Shown one piece after another: positions 62,206-64,000 of a DNA stretch of 64,000 nucleotides. The position numbers were made by a program, and so were the translations under genes. Origin of the DNA: Rhodopirellula sp. SM50 (GTDB lineage Bacteria > Planctomycetota > Planctomycetia > Pirellulales > Pirellulaceae); the NCBI RefSeq assembly GCF_002289565.1, contig NZ_NTFY01000034.1:1-64000 (forward strand), read 5' to 3'. Positions within the stretch are counted from its first letter, which is position 1, and each line of letters opens with the position of its first letter. The notes beneath the pieces are model-generated. The model had not been told where the DNA came from, searched no databases, and worked only from the letters and a program-made list of their open reading frames with translations.

Positions 62206-64000
62206 ATGCGATATTTCTTGACATGTTTGCTGTGGATTGCCTGCACGATCGCTGCCTCGGCCGATGGGCTCCGGGCACTGCCCGAGGCCACGCGTCCGGC
62301 CGACCGGCGACTGGGCGAACTGCGAAACCTGAACAGCTACTTTCCGTTCCAGCCGATCGAGGATCCGGAGGCCTGGCCGAAGCGACGATCGGAGATCCAA
62401 CGACGGATTCTGTTGTCCCAAGGGCTGTGGCCGATGCCCAGCAAACCCGACTTGAACGCCGTGATCCACGGCCGAGTCGAGCGAGACGACTACGTGGTGG
62501 ATCGCGTTTATTTCGAGTCGATTCCGGGACACTTTGTGACCGGCAGCCTGTATCGCCCGAAAGGCAAGTCGGGTCCCTTTCCGGCGATCTTGTCGCCGCA
62601 CGGGCATTGGAGCGACGGTCGGTTTTACGACGCCGGTGACGCTCAGATCCGCGCCGACTTGGCCAGCGGCGCCGAACGCTTTGCAGTCGGCGGACGATTC
62701 CCGATCCAGGCTCGCGCGGTTCAGTTGGCTCGCATGGGGTGCCTGGTGTTTGTTTACGACATGACGGGAAACGCTGATTCGATCCAGATCGGACATCGTC
62801 CCGACAAAGCGGCACATCTGGATCGCGCCACCGACTGGGGGTTCTTCAGCGCGCAGGCGGAGCTTCGTTTGCAAAACATGATGGGACTGCAAACTTGGAA
62901 CTCGATTCGCGCGATCGACTTTTTATTGGAGCTGGACGAAACCGACCCGACCCGCATCGGCGTGACCGGGGCCAGTGGCGGTGGAACACAATCGATGATC
63001 TTGGGTGCGATCGACGATCGCATCGCCGCGGCCATGCCGTGCGTGATGGTGTCGACATCGATGCAAGGCGGATGCACGTGCGAGAACGCGCCGTACATGC
63101 GGATCGATCAGGGCAACGTCGACATCGCCGCGGCGATCGCGCCGCGACCGTTGGGGCTGACCGCCGCCGACGATTGGACGGTTGAATTGGAAACCAAGGG
63201 CTACCCGGACTTGCGTCAGTTGTATACCGATCTTGGACACAAGGATCGATTGACCGCGGCGTTCAATCTGCACTTCAAACACAACTACAATCACGTCAAT
63301 CGCGCGGTGATGTACGCGTTTTTTAATCGTCACTTCAAGCTCGGGTACAAGGAGCCGATTTTGGAACAAGACTACGTGCCGCTTTCCCGTTCGGAAGCCA
63401 CGGTGTGGACGGACGAGCATCCGGCGCCCCGCGGTGAAGCGATCGGTGATCCCCACGAAGTCAGGATCTTACAACTCGCCGCGGAAGATTCTCGGCGGCA
63501 GATGGACGCGTTGATTCCCAAGACGAGCGACCAGCTCGAGGAGTATCAACGCGTGGTCGGGGGTGCTTGGGAAACGATTCTCGGACGCCGGTTGGACCAG
63601 GTTCAAGCGACTTCGTTTCATCAGGTGAAGGCCATCAAGCGGGAGGGATTGTCGATCATGGTGGGGCTGCTCGATCACGCCGGCGAGCAGTTGCCGATCA
63701 TTGAAGTCGGTGATTCCGGGGCGAAAGGAACGATCGTGTGGGTCACCGATGAAGGAAAACAAGGCCTTTGGGATGGCGATCGCCTCAACCCGCTGGTCGC
63801 GAAGATCGCCCGCGCCGGATACCGCGTCATCTCAGTCGATTTGATCGGGCAAGGCGAATTTGTCTCCGGCGCCGGGTCGCTCGACGCTCAGCGGATGTGG
63901 TACCAACGGGGCGGCGAACTGGCTTGGCATCGTTTCGCCGGGTACACCTATGGCTACAACCATCCCTTGTTCGTTCAGCGTGTCCACGACGTGCTGTCGG
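62206..64000 (+). CDS. Secreted acetylxylan-esterase-like hydrolase (cut by the window end)
   Basis: This open frame is truncated at the window edge (598 codons shown). A signal peptide (FLTCLLWIACTIAASADG) precedes an alpha/beta-hydrolase. The nucleophile elbow is TGASGGGTQS (G-x-S-G-G), within a region starting RIGVTGASGG. A preceding segment, FPAILSPHGHWSDGR, gives the oxyanion-hole HGH. A second hydrolase-like half (KGTIVWVTDEGKQGLWDGD and YRVISVDLIGQGEF) follows, so the protein may be a duplicated or two-domain esterase. AXE-type enzymes remove acetyl groups from polysaccharides, fitting the sulfatases and glycanase here. ATG 62206 precedes the signal directly. Confidence 0.85.
   Translation, partial: MRYFLTCLLWIACTIAASADGLRALPEATRPADRRLGELRNLNSYFPFQPIEDPEAWPKRRSEIQRRILLSQGLWPMPSKPDLNAVIHGRVERDDYVVDRVYFESIPGHFVTGSLYRPKGKSGPFPAILSPHGHWSDGRFYDAGDAQIRADLASGAERFAVGGRFPIQARAVQLARMGCLVFVYDMTGNADSIQIGHRPDKAAHLDRATDWGFFSAQAELRLQNMMGLQTWNSIRAIDFLLELDETDPTRIGVTGASGGGTQSMILGAIDDRIAAAMPCVMVSTSMQGGCTCENAPYMRIDQGNVDIAAAIAPRPLGLTAADDWTVELETKGYPDLRQLYTDLGHKDRLTAAFNLHFKHNYNHVNRAVMYAFFNRHFKLGYKEPILEQDYVPLSRSEATVWTDEHPAPRGEAIGDPHEVRILQLAAEDSRRQMDALIPKTSDQLEEYQRVVGGAWETILGRRLDQVQATSFHQVKAIKREGLSIMVGLLDHAGEQLPIIEVGDSGAKGTIVWVTDEGKQGLWDGDRLNPLVAKIARAGYRVISVDLIGQGEFVSGAGSLDAQRMWYQRGGELAWHRFAGYTYGYNHPLFVQRVHDVLS

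Overview
The window looks like a chromosomal segment of a marine-type planctomycete (Planctomycetota, Pirellulaceae; the gene content resembles Rhodopirellula and its relatives). The main evidence is three gene pairs built from planctomycete-specific cytochrome c domains (DUF1592, PSCyt1/DUF1549/DUF1553) and Tat-exported partners (DUF1552, DUF1501). Formylglycine sulfatases, a GH16 glycanase, the bacillithiol deacetylase BshB1 and repeat-rich intergenic DNA fit the same picture. No rRNA, tRNA, CRISPR array or intact insertion sequence was recognised.

Layout. 364-1245 (-) is a RarD-type permease. 1607-15388 (+) is a tightly coupled six-gene operon: DUF58 protein, BatA/VWA membrane protein, a second VWA/GATase-like membrane protein, a 1959-residue membrane-anchored coiled-coil protein, a squalene-cyclase-fold protein and BshB1. 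Five of the six are joined by 4-base start/stop overlaps, and no MoxR ATPase is next to them. 15387-18770 holds heptamer and 14-bp tandem arrays, a broken gene, a sulfatase and a large nested palindrome. 18771-23016 carries an SDR, an AGE epimerase, a sigma factor reduced to region 4 that is coupled to a PP2C phosphatase, and a gene remnant. 23079-28143 carries a 1030-residue secreted duplicated protein, a divergent GH16 enzyme and an AhpD-like protein.

28752-32926 is the first DUF1592/DUF1552 pair. 32910-35277 (-) is a coupled membrane-lipid operon (VTT protein, CdsA-like, CDP-alcohol phosphatidyltransferase). 35611-42834 carries a metallophosphoesterase, a GH13 branching-type enzyme, a second sulfatase, an unknown protein and two Hsp20 genes behind a sigma-54-like promoter. 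42981-50458 (-) carries an SDR, an RNase Z-like protein with an altered metal motif, and the operon DUF1592-DUF1552-HEAT. 50459-51778 is repeat-rich and contains an Uma2 remnant.

51779-54474 is a coupled XPB-like helicase plus Bax1/DUF790 nuclease, an arrangement best known from archaea. 54739-57856 has a YtcJ-like amidohydrolase and two small unknown proteins. 58232-61985 (-) is the PSCyt/PSD1-DUF1501 pair. 62206 to the window end is a truncated secreted acetylxylan-esterase-like hydrolase.

The genes suggest polysaccharide scavenging (sulfatases, GH16, AGE epimerase, esterase, GH13), an envelope VWA system of unknown role, and a helicase-nuclease repair module. Intergenic DNA is unusually rich in hairpin repeats, several of which recur within the window. 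They extend or invade neighbouring reading frames, so several start codons were chosen downstream of them.
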